A DNA stretch of 64,000 nucleotides from Flavobacteriaceae bacterium UBA7302 (GTDB taxonomy: Bacteria; Bacteroidota; Bacteroidia; Flavobacteriales; Flavobacteriaceae): contig DKQS01000005.1 in the NCBI GenBank assembly GCA_002471825.1, forward strand, positions 1-64,000, in the 5' to 3' direction. Made by a program: the position numbers and the translations under genes. The notes beneath the pieces are model-generated. The model was not told the DNA's origin. It was given only the letters and a program-made list of their open reading frames with translations, and made no database searches. Below are positions 43,918 to 52,289 of this stretch, one piece after another (the stretch's first letter is position 1; every line of letters starts with the position of its first letter).

Positions 43918-43988
43918 TTTCACCCCTCAAAACACCTATAGTTATTAACATTTCTTGATAAATTTTAACACAAAAGGGAGGGGTGAAA
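43918..43988. repeat. 11-bp perfect inverted repeat between gyrA and clpC
   Basis: TTTCACCCCTC (43918-43928) and GAGGGGTGAAA (43978-43988) are exact complements 49 bases apart, in the 258-base gap between the divergent starts of gyrA and clpC. GC-rich arms in AT-rich DNA stand out. It may be a pair of inversely placed sites for one regulator; as a hairpin the loop would be long. Confidence 0.6.
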
Positions 43989-44102
43989 TGTGACTAGAAT
44001 TTGTTACTTTTATCTAAGTCATTTTGACAGTCAATATGAATTGGCACCTTTTTTGTCCAACATAGATGAAAAAGCCTTAATTTTATAGTTTACGAAAGCA
44101 AT

Positions 44103-46643
44103 ATGGACGAAAATTTTTCACCTAAAGTTAGAGATGTGATTACCTACAGTAAGGAAGAGGCACTCCGATTGGGCCACGACTTCATTGGTACGGAGCATTT
44201 GTTACTTGGGTTATTACGAAAGGGAGATGGAAAGGCAGTTGAGATCTTAACGGCTTTTGATGTTGATTTAGAGTTATTGCGAAAAAAGTTAGAACAGCTA
44301 AATCCTACGAATCCATCCATTGGAATTTCAAATTCTAAAAAGAGTTTACACCTAACAAGACAAGCCGAAAAAGCGTTAAAAACAACGTTCTTGGAAGCGA
44401 AATTATATCAGAGTGAAGCCATTGATACGGCGCACTTGCTATTGTGTATCTTGAGAAATGAAAATGATCCAACCACAAAACTGATTCAGAAATACCATGT
44501 GAATTACGACGAAGCCAAATCGTTGTACAAACAATTGCATGCGGACAATAGTGACAATCAGACCTACACAGATCCTGTGTCTGAGGCACCTTCAGATGAT
44601 GAGTATTCAGACGGAAAACAAAATCCGTTTGAGCAATCAAGAAGTAAGTCGCCTAAGAAATCCAAAACACCTGTATTGGATAACTTCGGACGTGATCTTA
44701 CAGGATTGGCCATGGCCGGAAAATTAGATCCTGTGGTAGGAAGGCACAAAGAAATTGAGCGTGTATCTCAAATTTTAAGCCGTCGTAAGAAAAACAATCC
44801 GATGCTCATCGGTGAACCAGGAGTTGGTAAATCTGCCATCGCAGAAGGACTTGCCCTTCGTATTGTAGACCGAAAGGTTTCTCGAATTTTATTTGACAAA
44901 CGCATTGTATCATTGGATTTGGCCAGCTTGGTGGCAGGAACCAAGTACCGAGGTCAGTTTGAAGAGCGAATGAAAGCTTTGATGAATGAATTGGAGAAAA
45001 ATGAAGACATCATTCTTTTCATTGACGAGATTCACACCATTGTTGGAGCAGGCGGAGCCACTGGTTCTTTAGATGCTTCCAACATGTTGAAACCAGCTTT
45101 AGCGAGAGGCGAAATTCAATGTATTGGTGCCACTACTCTTGACGAATACAGAACAAATATTGAAAAAGACGGTGCTTTAGAGCGACGTTTCCAAAAGGTA
45201 ATTGTAGACCCAACTTCGGTTGAGGAAACGGTTCAGATCTTACACAACATCAAAGGAAAGTACGAAGAGCATCATAATGTTGATTTCACCGATGAAGCCA
45301 TTGAGGCCTGTGTGAAATTGACCAATAGATACATGACAGACCGTTACCTTCCAGACAAAGCCATTGATGCTTTGGACGAAGCGGGATCTCGTATTCACAT
45401 CACCAATATTGTAGTACCGAAACAAGTTCTTGATTTGGAAAAACAATTGGAATCCATCAAAGAGAAAAAGACCCAAGCGGTTAACAGACAGAAATACGAA
45501 GAAGCAGCCAAGCTTCGCGACGATGAAAAGAATTTTGAAGCGGCCCTTGTTTCTGCACAGAAACAATGGGAAGAGGATTCAAAACTCAATCGTAAAATTG
45601 TAACAGAAGACAATGTGGCAGAAGTGGTATCGATGATGACGGGTATTCCGGTAAATCGAGTAGCGGAAGCTGAGAGTCATCGATTGCACGAATTACCTGC
45701 TTTAATCAAAGGTAAAATCATCGGACAAGATCCTGCAGTATTGAAAGTGGTAAAAGCCATTCAAAGAAATCGAGTTGGATTAAAAGATCCGAACAAACCC
45801 ATTGGTTCTTTCATTTTCTTAGGTCAGACTGGAGTTGGTAAAACTCAATTGGCCAAAGTATTGGCAAAAGAATTGTTTGACTCTGAAGATTCATTGATCC
45901 GAATCGATATGAGTGAATACATGGAGAAATTTGCGATTTCAAGATTGATTGGAGCGCCTCCAGGATACGTAGGATACGAAGAAGGAGGTCAGCTTACGGA
46001 AAAAGTAAGAAGAAAGCCTTATTCAGTTATTCTTTTGGATGAGATCGAAAAGGCGCATCCAGACGTATTCAACATGTTGTTACAGATTCTTGACGACGGA
46101 TACATTACAGATAGCTTGGGAAGAAAGATTGATTTTAGAAACACCATTATCATCATGACTTCCAACATTGGAGCTCGTCAATTGAAAGACTTTGGTTCTG
46201 GTGTCGGATTCGGAACTGCCGCTAAAACAGCACAGGCAGATGAGCATGCGAAATCGGTAATTGAAAGTGCTTTGAAAAAATCTTTCGCTCCAGAGTTCTT
46301 GAATAGAATTGACGATGTGATTGTTTTCAATGCATTGGAAAGAGAAGATATTCATGCCATTATCGATATCGAATTGAGCAAACTTCTAGGACGTATTTCT
46401 GACCTAGGTTATACTTTAATTTTAAGTGACAAGGCAAAAGACTTTATCGCAAACAAAGGATTTGATAAGAAATACGGTGCAAGACCTTTAAAAAGAGCTA
46501 TTCAAAAATACATTGAAGATGCTCTTGCCGAAGAGATTGTAAACTCGAAGTTGGCAGAAGGTGATTCCATCCATATGGAACTAGATGAAGAGAAAAACGA
46601 GCTCGTCATCGACATCAAAAAACCTACAGAAAGTAATTCATAA
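44103..46643 (+). CDS. clpC: ClpC-type ATP-dependent protease/chaperone subunit
   Basis: An 846-residue AAA+ protein of the HSP100 class 1. It has the double Clp-N repeat (1-145), first ATPase with GEPGVGKSA at 237-245, a middle UVR-containing coiled segment (RQKYEEAAKLRDDEKNF), second ATPase with GQTGVGKTQ at 574-582 and the C-terminal D2-small domain. It unfolds proteins for ClpP. The gene stands alone, divergent from gyrA, with a good terminator at 46659. Confidence 0.96.
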   Translation: MDENFSPKVRDVITYSKEEALRLGHDFIGTEHLLLGLLRKGDGKAVEILTAFDVDLELLRKKLEQLNPTNPSIGISNSKKSLHLTRQAEKALKTTFLEAKLYQSEAIDTAHLLLCILRNENDPTTKLIQKYHVNYDEAKSLYKQLHADNSDNQTYTDPVSEAPSDDEYSDGKQNPFEQSRSKSPKKSKTPVLDNFGRDLTGLAMAGKLDPVVGRHKEIERVSQILSRRKKNNPMLIGEPGVGKSAIAEGLALRIVDRKVSRILFDKRIVSLDLASLVAGTKYRGQFEERMKALMNELEKNEDIILFIDEIHTIVGAGGATGSLDASNMLKPALARGEIQCIGATTLDEYRTNIEKDGALERRFQKVIVDPTSVEETVQILHNIKGKYEEHHNVDFTDEAIEACVKLTNRYMTDRYLPDKAIDALDEAGSRIHITNIVVPKQVLDLEKQLESIKEKKTQAVNRQKYEEAAKLRDDEKNFEAALVSAQKQWEEDSKLNRKIVTEDNVAEVVSMMTGIPVNRVAEAESHRLHELPALIKGKIIGQDPAVLKVVKAIQRNRVGLKDPNKPIGSFIFLGQTGVGKTQLAKVLAKELFDSEDSLIRIDMSEYMEKFAISRLIGAPPGYVGYEEGGQLTEKVRRKPYSVILLDEIEKAHPDVFNMLLQILDDGYITDSLGRKIDFRNTIIIMTSNIGARQLKDFGSGVGFGTAAKTAQADEHAKSVIESALKKSFAPEFLNRIDDVIVFNALEREDIHAIIDIELSKLLGRISDLGYTLILSDKAKDFIANKGFDKKYGARPLKRAIQKYIEDALAEEIVNSKLAEGDSIHMELDEEKNELVIDIKKPTESNS

Positions 46644-46658
46644 GAATTCAAATAGATT

Positions 46659-46687
46659 AAAATCCCAGTTCATCTGGGATTTTTTTT
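46659..46687 (+). terminator. Rho-independent terminator of clpC
   Basis: AAAATCCCAG (46659-46668), loop TTCAT, CTGGGATTTT and a run of T to 46687. Confidence 0.9.
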
Positions 46688-46731
46688 ACCCTCCAAAAAA
46701 TAATACTTTAGCGCTCTAAGAAAAGATACCA

Positions 46732-47409
46732 ATGCGAATAGATATCATTAGTGCCGCACCACAGTTGCTGGATAGCCCTTTGAATCACTCCATTTTAAAA
46801 AGGGCTCAGGACAAAGGTCTTGCAGAAATCCACATTCACAATTTACGTGAATACGGACTTGGCAACTACCGGCAAATTGATGATACCCAATTTGGTGGTG
46901 GAGCCGGAATGGTATTGATGATTGAACCGATTGCACAATGCATTGAAAAATTAAAGGGAGAACGCAGGTATGATGAAATTATATACGTAACTCCCGATGC
47001 TAAAACCTTAACCCAAAAGACGGTCAATACCCTATCTTTAAAGGAGAACATATTGATCCTAACAGGCCATTACAAAGGAGTTGACCAGCGAATTCGAGAT
47101 CTATACATCACCCGAGAAATTTCAATTGGCGACTTTGTATTGACGGGAGGAGAACTTCCAGCGGCTATCTTGGTAGATGCGATAGTACGACTAATTCCGG
47201 GTGTTATTGGAGATGAGCAATCTGCACTCACCGATTCTTTTCAAGACAACTTATTATCACCGCCAGTATATACAAGACCTGCAGATTATGAAGGCATGAA
47301 GGTTCCTGAAGTCCTCCTATCGGGTAATTTTAAAAAAATTGACGAATGGAGAGAATCAAAGGCCATAGAGAAAACCAAACTCGTTCGACCCGACTTATTG
47401 GATGAATAA
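46732..47409 (+). CDS. trmD: tRNA (guanine37-N1)-methyltransferase
   Basis: A 225-residue SPOUT-fold enzyme that methylates G37 in tRNAs with CCG/CGG-type anticodon contexts, with S-adenosylmethionine as donor. It has the family marks DDTQFGGGAGMV, LTGHYKGVDQRI, ISIGDFVLTGGELPA and TRPADYEG. Its stop overlaps the start of a glycosyltransferase gene by 8 bases. In most bacteria the next gene would be rplS, which here follows only after that transferase. Confidence 0.97.
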   Translation: MRIDIISAAPQLLDSPLNHSILKRAQDKGLAEIHIHNLREYGLGNYRQIDDTQFGGGAGMVLMIEPIAQCIEKLKGERRYDEIIYVTPDAKTLTQKTVNTLSLKENILILTGHYKGVDQRIRDLYITREISIGDFVLTGGELPAAILVDAIVRLIPGVIGDEQSALTDSFQDNLLSPPVYTRPADYEGMKVPEVLLSGNFKKIDEWRESKAIEKTKLVRPDLLDE

Positions 47410-48877
47410 ATTAGGCAACTTCTTTCGGATTTCAGAACCCATAGGATTGATCCTATTGTTTCAGGTTTTTCGGTTTGTGCTGTTACCTTTTATGGGATTG
47501 ATGCCCCAAGATGCCTACTATTATTTATATGGTCAAAACCTATCTTGGTCGTATTTTGATCACCCTGGAATGATTGGCTACCTACTAAGATTTACATCGG
47601 AGCTATTTGGACAGTCGGTTTTTGTGGTCAAACTCACCGATTTTATAGTGACTTCCTTGACCATGTATTTCTTCTACAAATTGGCAAGTCAATTTTTACC
47701 GAAGTACAAAGCAAAACAAAGCTTGTTGGTACTGACCAGTACCATATTCGTTTCAATATTATCTTTTAATTCCACACCAGATGTCCCTTTGCTGTTATTT
47801 TGGACCTTAAGCGTCCTCTGCTTGCAGCAAGCCATATTTTTAGATAAGAAATGGTATTGGATATTGGGCGGAATTTGCATGGGGCTAGCCTTTAATAGCA
47901 AATACACCTCTATATTGCTTCAAATCGGATTGATCGCGTTTTTGATTTTATCCAACAAACACCGCAAAAAACTCTTATCGCCATGGATGTTGGTAGGATT
48001 GCTAATTTCAGTCGGACTTACTTTTCCGGTGGTGTATTGGAATTACACCAATGAATTTGCGTCTTTTGCTTTTCAATCGACGCAACGAACCGAAAGTATT
48101 TCAGAGTTTAATATTACCCCAAAATATTTCTTAGGCGCCGTTGGTCATCAATTATTCTTGCTTTTGCCCATACTATTTGCCCTCTTTGTCAAAGCAACGC
48201 TCAAACACATCACAAAATTTTTTAAGGGATTCCGATTGCCCAATGATCAGAATTTATTTCTATTGGCATTCTTCTTACCAACATTCTTGGGATTCTTTTT
48301 AATTACACCATTTTACTGGGTCAAATTAAATTGGATGATGCCCTCCTATGTAACCGGTGTTATATTGGCGAATGTATTTATCACAAAAAAATTATTGCGA
48401 ACTCAATTAATTATATCCGGAGTATTTCATGTGCTTTTGGCTGTTCAAATTCTCTTTTACTTGGTTCCTATAAAAAGTGATGATACTTGGGTTGGCTGGG
48501 AAGAACTTAGTGCATCTGTCGTAGAACTTCAAAATCAATATCCGAATACCTTTGTCTTTTCCGATGATAACTACAAGACCTCAGCAGCGCTTAACTTTTA
48601 CCTTTCGGAAAGGGTATACGCACAGAACATCATTGGTAAAAACGCCCTGCATTTTGATTATTTAGGAGATGATTTGTCGGAATTAAAGGGGAAAGATGCC
48701 TTGTTCATTGATAGTGACAAACGCATGAAGGATTTACTAAAAAAGGGCGATTGGGATAAGACCCTCAATAACTATTTTGAACAAATTACTGAACTAGAAC
48801 CAATTATCATTCAAACAGGTTCGAAAACAGTTCGAAAATTCTGGGTTTATTATTGCAAGAATTACAAAGAAAAATAA
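47402..48877 (+). CDS. GT39/ArnT-like membrane glycosyltransferase
   Basis: A 491-residue protein with about 11 membrane helices and the GT-C fold. The segment MPQDAYYYLYGQNLSWSYFDHPGMIGYLLRF (residues about 35-65) has the D-x-x-Y catalytic loop of dolichyl-phosphate-mannose/ArnT-type enzymes with Asp at QDAYY, and DHPGMIG is usual for this group. It would move a sugar from a polyprenyl-phosphate donor to a lipid or protein on the outer side of the inner membrane. It overlaps trmD by 8 bases and is translated from the trmD message. Confidence 0.85.
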   Translation: MNKLGNFFRISEPIGLILLFQVFRFVLLPFMGLMPQDAYYYLYGQNLSWSYFDHPGMIGYLLRFTSELFGQSVFVVKLTDFIVTSLTMYFFYKLASQFLPKYKAKQSLLVLTSTIFVSILSFNSTPDVPLLLFWTLSVLCLQQAIFLDKKWYWILGGICMGLAFNSKYTSILLQIGLIAFLILSNKHRKKLLSPWMLVGLLISVGLTFPVVYWNYTNEFASFAFQSTQRTESISEFNITPKYFLGAVGHQLFLLLPILFALFVKATLKHITKFFKGFRLPNDQNLFLLAFFLPTFLGFFLITPFYWVKLNWMMPSYVTGVILANVFITKKLLRTQLIISGVFHVLLAVQILFYLVPIKSDDTWVGWEELSASVVELQNQYPNTFVFSDDNYKTSAALNFYLSERVYAQNIIGKNALHFDYLGDDLSELKGKDALFIDSDKRMKDLLKKGDWDKTLNNYFEQITELEPIIIQTGSKTVRKFWVYYCKNYKEK

Positions 48878-48911
48878 TTTCAATTCTATTTTTTAAAGAA
48901 AAAATATTTAA

Positions 48912-48987
48912 TAAATTTGCAACCGCTAAATTAACCTCTGACGAAAGCCGTGAATGTTGTTTTAGATAAATCCAAATTATTTAAAAA
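48912..48987 (+). promoter_or_regulatory. rplS promoter -7 box and leader
   Basis: TAAATTTG at 48912-48919 is a perfect TAnnTTTG, so rplS has its own promoter and does not depend on trmD. The 60-65 base leader that follows has short complementary segments and is in the place of the known ribosomal L19 leader elements; Flavobacteria-type L19 leaders have been described. It is a candidate for autoregulation by L19. Confidence 0.5.
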
Positions 48988-49338
48988 ATGGAGTCTTTAT
49001 TAAAATTTGTTCAAGACGAGTACGTAGCTAAAAATGAGTTACCTGATTTCGTACCTGGTGATACTATTACTGTGTACTATGAGATCCGTGAAGGAAACAA
49101 AACAAGAACACAGTTCTTTAGAGGAGTTGTAATTCAAAGAAGAGGAAGCGGATCTTCTGAAACTTTTACCATCAGAAAAATGTCTGGTACGGTTGGAGTA
49201 GAAAGAATCTTCCCAATCAATTTACCATCAATTCAAAAAATTGAAGTCAACAAAAAAGGTAAAGTACGTAGAGCTCGTATTTTCTACTTCAGAGACTTGA
49301 CTGGTAAGAAAGCAAGAATTCAAGAAAGAAAGCGTTAA
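48988..49338 (+). CDS. rplS: 50S ribosomal protein L19
   Basis: A 116-residue protein with the L19 core: PGDTITVYYEIREGNKTRTQFFRGVVI, then RRGSGSSETFTIRK-type loop and GVGVERIFPINLPSIQKIEV-type strand. It sits at the 30S-50S interface of the ribosome. The gene is separated from trmD by a glycosyltransferase gene, has its own promoter and ends in a good terminator. Confidence 0.98.
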   Translation: MESLLKFVQDEYVAKNELPDFVPGDTITVYYEIREGNKTRTQFFRGVVIQRRGSGSSETFTIRKMSGTVGVERIFPINLPSIQKIEVNKKGKVRRARIFYFRDLTGKKARIQERKR

Positions 49339-49363
49339 GAACCAACGCATTAAAAGAATATTC

Positions 49364-49392
49364 AAAGCACCAATTTTCATTGGTGCTTTTTT
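49364..49392 (+). terminator. Rho-independent terminator of rplS
   Basis: AAAGCACCAAT pairs with ATTGGTGCTTT around the loop TTTC, with a T-run to 49392. Confidence 0.9.
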
Positions 49393-49452
49393 AATTAACA
49401 ATTGTTAATTACTTAAGTTAATATTTTGTTAATTTTTAAAAGCTAGAAAAAT

Positions 49453-49482
49453 TTGCCTCATTGAATTCTTATGCTACATTTA
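49453..49482 (+). promoter_or_regulatory. Promoter of the non-coding RNA locus
   Basis: TTG at 49453-49455 and TACATTTA at 49475-49482, 19 bases apart. One base differs from TAnnTTTG. Transcription should start near 49489, well after the rplS terminator. Confidence 0.6.
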
Positions 49483-49489
49483 CATCAGT

Positions 49490-49845
49490 ATTAAGGGAAA
49501 CAGCAATGTGGAACTTAGTCTAGATAAAGTAACGTTCTTTATTTTTTGTTTACACGAGAAGAGTTAGGGCAGTAGTAAAGATGCATAGAGTTAATAGCTT
49601 GTTAAAGGTTATCAAATTTATTGATTGTATAATTATTATGAAAGCATAGCTTGTAAGTGTAGACGTTTCGGAGGAAGCTGGGAGACCAGAAGAAACCGGA
49701 AGTTGAGGCAAGCAGCAATCGCCGACAAATTAGTCTGGTGGGTTGAGGTAAAACTTAACGAAGATGCAGAAATGCAAAATCTTGCGTAATTGTTTCAAAG
49801 AAAGCCATATTCTAACAAGAAATTGAAAGGATATGGCTTTTGTTT
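49490..49845 (+). ncRNA. Unidentified structured RNA, about 350 nt
   Basis: The 636 bases between rplS and the isocitrate dehydrogenase gene have no convincing reading frame, but have a promoter at 49453-49482 and a terminator at 49801-49848, so a separate transcript of about 350 nt is expected. Its 3' half is richer in G and purine than the flanks and has local stems: CTGG-GAGA-CCAG (a GNRA-type loop), GTTGAG/CTTAAC around GTAAAA, ATAAAG/CTTTAT and ATCAA/TTGAT. The 5' half is AT-rich. It lacks the conserved core of RNase P (GAGGAAAGTCC), tmRNA and SRP RNA. The length and place would suit a 6S-like or a clade-specific housekeeping RNA. Confidence 0.5.
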
Positions 49846-49848
49846 TTT
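49801..49848 (+). terminator. Terminator of the non-coding RNA
   Basis: AAAGCCATAT (49801-49810) pairs with ATATGGCTTT (49831-49840) around a 20-base loop, followed by TGTTTTTT. Confidence 0.8.
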
Positions 49849-49910
49849 CACAAAAAGACGAAACCTGTTGAATTCATTACATTTCAGCCGCCTTTTTCAT
49901 TAGGATTATG

Positions 49911-49918
49911 TACATTTG
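49911..49918 (+). promoter_or_regulatory. -7 promoter box of the isocitrate dehydrogenase gene
   Basis: TACATTTG is a perfect TAnnTTTG, 56 bases before the ATG. No TTG lies at the expected distance upstream. Confidence 0.5.
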
Positions 49919-49974
49919 TCCCGCTTAAAAAAACACTCAATCTTTTAAAAAACTTTTAAATCTCTAGTTGTTCT

Positions 49975-52191
49975 ATGGCTAAGATCTTTTACACCAAAAC
50001 TGACGAGGCTCCTGCCCTTGCGACAAGATCATTTTTACCTATTGTTCAAGCTTTTACCAAATCTTCAGGTATTGAAATTGAAACCAAAGACATTTCTTTA
50101 CCAGCTCGAATTTTAGCGGTATTTTCTGACTATTTGACCGAAGATCAAAAAGTAGAGGATGCGCTTTCTTTCTTGGGTGAGCTTGCCAAAACACCTGAAG
50201 CCAATATCATCAAGTTACCCAACATTAGTGCCTCTGTACCACAGTTAGAGGGTGCCATTGAAGAATTACAAATGCAAGGCTATGCCATTCCGGATTATCC
50301 AGAAGAGATCAACAGCGAGGAAGATAAAAAAATACTTGCCCTTTACAATAAGGTAAAGGGATCTGCCGTGAATCCTGTTTTGCGCGAAGGAAACTCAGAT
50401 CGTAGAGCACCGAAAGCGGTAAAAAACTTCGCAAAAAACAATCCGCATTCCATGGGCGCTTGGACCTCTGATTCCAAAACCCATGTGGCAACAATGAGTG
50501 ATGGTGATTTTGCTCACAATGAACAGTCGGTAACCGTTGATAAAGCCACTTCAATTTCTATTCAATTTATTGATGAGAACAACAACACCACTATATTGAA
50601 AAAAGACTTGGCATTGCTTGAAGGTGAGATTATTGATGGAACCTTTATGAGCAAGAAATCTTTGTTGGCGTTTCTTGAGGAAGAAATCAACAAGGCCAAA
50701 ACAGACAATCTGTTGCTTTCCTTACACATGAAAGCCACAATGATGAAGGTTTCAGACCCAATCATTTTCGGTCATGCTGTAAAAAACTACTTCAAAGAGG
50801 TTTTTGAAAAATACGGAGCTCAACTAGAAAAGGTTGGTGCCGATGCCAATAATGGATTGGGGAATATCCTAGCCAATTTGGATGAATTAGACGCGGCCAC
50901 CAAACAAGCTGTGTTAGCGGACATCAACCAAACATTAGAAAACAAAGCAGCCATTGCTATGGTGAATTCGGACAAAGGTATCACCAATCTTCATGTTCCT
51001 TCGGATGTTATTATTGATGCGTCCATGCCTGCCATGATTCGTAATTCAGGAAAAATGTGGGACTCAAATGGCGAGCTACAAGACACCAAAGCCGTGATTC
51101 CAGATAGTTCTTATGCCGGAGTGTATCAAGCTACCATCGATTTCTGTAAAAAGAACGGAGCATTAGATCCTAGAACCATGGGAACTGTTCCCAATGTTGG
51201 ATTGATGGCTCAAAAAGCTGAGGAATATGGATCTCACGATAAGACATTCGAAATGACAGCTAACGGAAAAGTTGTGGTCGTAGATCAAGATGGAACCGTT
51301 TTAATGGAACATAGGGTTGAAGCCGGCGATATTTGGCGAATGTGTCAAACCAAAGATGCACCAATCAAAGACTGGGTAAAACTAGCCGTAAATAGAGCCA
51401 AAGCTTCAAACACACCAGCTGTATTTTGGTTGGATGCACATAGAGCACACGATGCTGAGCTTATCAAAAAAGTTGAAAAATACTTGGGAGACCATGACAC
51501 AACAGGATTGGATCTGCGCATTTTAGCTCCCTCAGAGGCTACCAATTTTACCTTGGAGCGAATTGTAAAGGGAGAAGATACCATCTCTGTATCCGGAAAT
51601 GTATTGCGTGATTACTTAACCGATTTGTTTCCAATTTTAGAAGTAGGTACTTCAGCAAAAATGTTATCCATTGTTCCGTTAATGAATGGCGGAGGATTGT
51701 TTGAAACAGGTGCCGGAGGATCTGCTCCAAAGCACGTACAACAATTCACTGAAGAAAACCATTTGCGTTGGGATTCACTGGGAGAGTTCTTAGCATTGGC
51801 GGTCTCTTTAGAACATTTGGGCACAACTTTCAATAATGAAAAAGCACTTGTGCTGGCAGAAACCTTAGACCAAGCCACCGATAAATTCTTGGAAAACAAA
51901 AAATCACCTTCAAGAAAGGTAGGTGAATTGGACAACCGAGGCAGTCATTTTTATTTGGCGATGTATTGGGCAGAAGCCTTAGCAAATCAAGATAAAGACC
52001 AGTCACTTAAGTCACAATTTGGGCCTGTTGCTCTTGTTATGAAAGATAACGAAAACAAAATCGTAACAGAACTTAATGACATTCAAGGCAAGGCTTTGGA
52101 TCTAGGTGGTTATTATTTACCAAATGACGATTTGGCCAATGCTGCAATGAGACCAATTGAATTGCTCAACACTATTTTGGAGTCGATTTAA
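49975..52191 (+). CDS. Monomeric NADP-dependent isocitrate dehydrogenase
   Basis: A 738-residue enzyme of the monomeric IDH-II type (E. coli Icd is a 416-residue dimer). It starts MAKIFYTKTDEAPALATRSF and has the family segments GNSDRRAPKAVKNFAKNNPH, PDSSYAGVYQATIDFCK, AVFWLDAHRAHDAELIKKV and GGLFETGAGGSAPKHVQQF. It oxidises isocitrate to 2-oxoglutarate and yields NADPH in the cytoplasm. It stands as a single gene with its own promoter. The length is normal for the type. Confidence 0.96.
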   Translation: MAKIFYTKTDEAPALATRSFLPIVQAFTKSSGIEIETKDISLPARILAVFSDYLTEDQKVEDALSFLGELAKTPEANIIKLPNISASVPQLEGAIEELQMQGYAIPDYPEEINSEEDKKILALYNKVKGSAVNPVLREGNSDRRAPKAVKNFAKNNPHSMGAWTSDSKTHVATMSDGDFAHNEQSVTVDKATSISIQFIDENNNTTILKKDLALLEGEIIDGTFMSKKSLLAFLEEEINKAKTDNLLLSLHMKATMMKVSDPIIFGHAVKNYFKEVFEKYGAQLEKVGADANNGLGNILANLDELDAATKQAVLADINQTLENKAAIAMVNSDKGITNLHVPSDVIIDASMPAMIRNSGKMWDSNGELQDTKAVIPDSSYAGVYQATIDFCKKNGALDPRTMGTVPNVGLMAQKAEEYGSHDKTFEMTANGKVVVVDQDGTVLMEHRVEAGDIWRMCQTKDAPIKDWVKLAVNRAKASNTPAVFWLDAHRAHDAELIKKVEKYLGDHDTTGLDLRILAPSEATNFTLERIVKGEDTISVSGNVLRDYLTDLFPILEVGTSAKMLSIVPLMNGGGLFETGAGGSAPKHVQQFTEENHLRWDSLGEFLALAVSLEHLGTTFNNEKALVLAETLDQATDKFLENKKSPSRKVGELDNRGSHFYLAMYWAEALANQDKDQSLKSQFGPVALVMKDNENKIVTELNDIQGKALDLGGYYLPNDDLANAAMRPIELLNTILESI

Positions 52192-52251
52192 ATTGGACGT
52201 AACAGCCATTCTTTAACATTTTTTTTGGGAAGACCTGTCCTGAGATAGTTG

Positions 52252-52259
52252 TATTTTTG
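52252..52259 (+). promoter_or_regulatory. -7 promoter box of the TonB receptor operon
   Basis: TATTTTTG is a perfect TAnnTTTG. A TTG lies 24 bases upstream, which is longer than usual. The ATG used is at 52290. Confidence 0.45.
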
Positions 52260-52289
52260 TTGAACTATCAATTCGTTAGATTAAACAGA

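Noticed and set aside
49490..49845. RNase P RNA or tmRNA
   Set aside because: The conserved cores (GAGGAAAGTCC, the tmRNA tag frame and tRNA-like ends) are absent.
49490..49845. Riboswitch for the isocitrate dehydrogenase gene
   Set aside because: A terminator and a separate promoter lie between it and the gene, so it is not part of its leader.
52201..52289. Cobalamin or TPP riboswitch before the TonB receptor
   Set aside because: The leader is only about 30 bases and has none of the conserved boxes.
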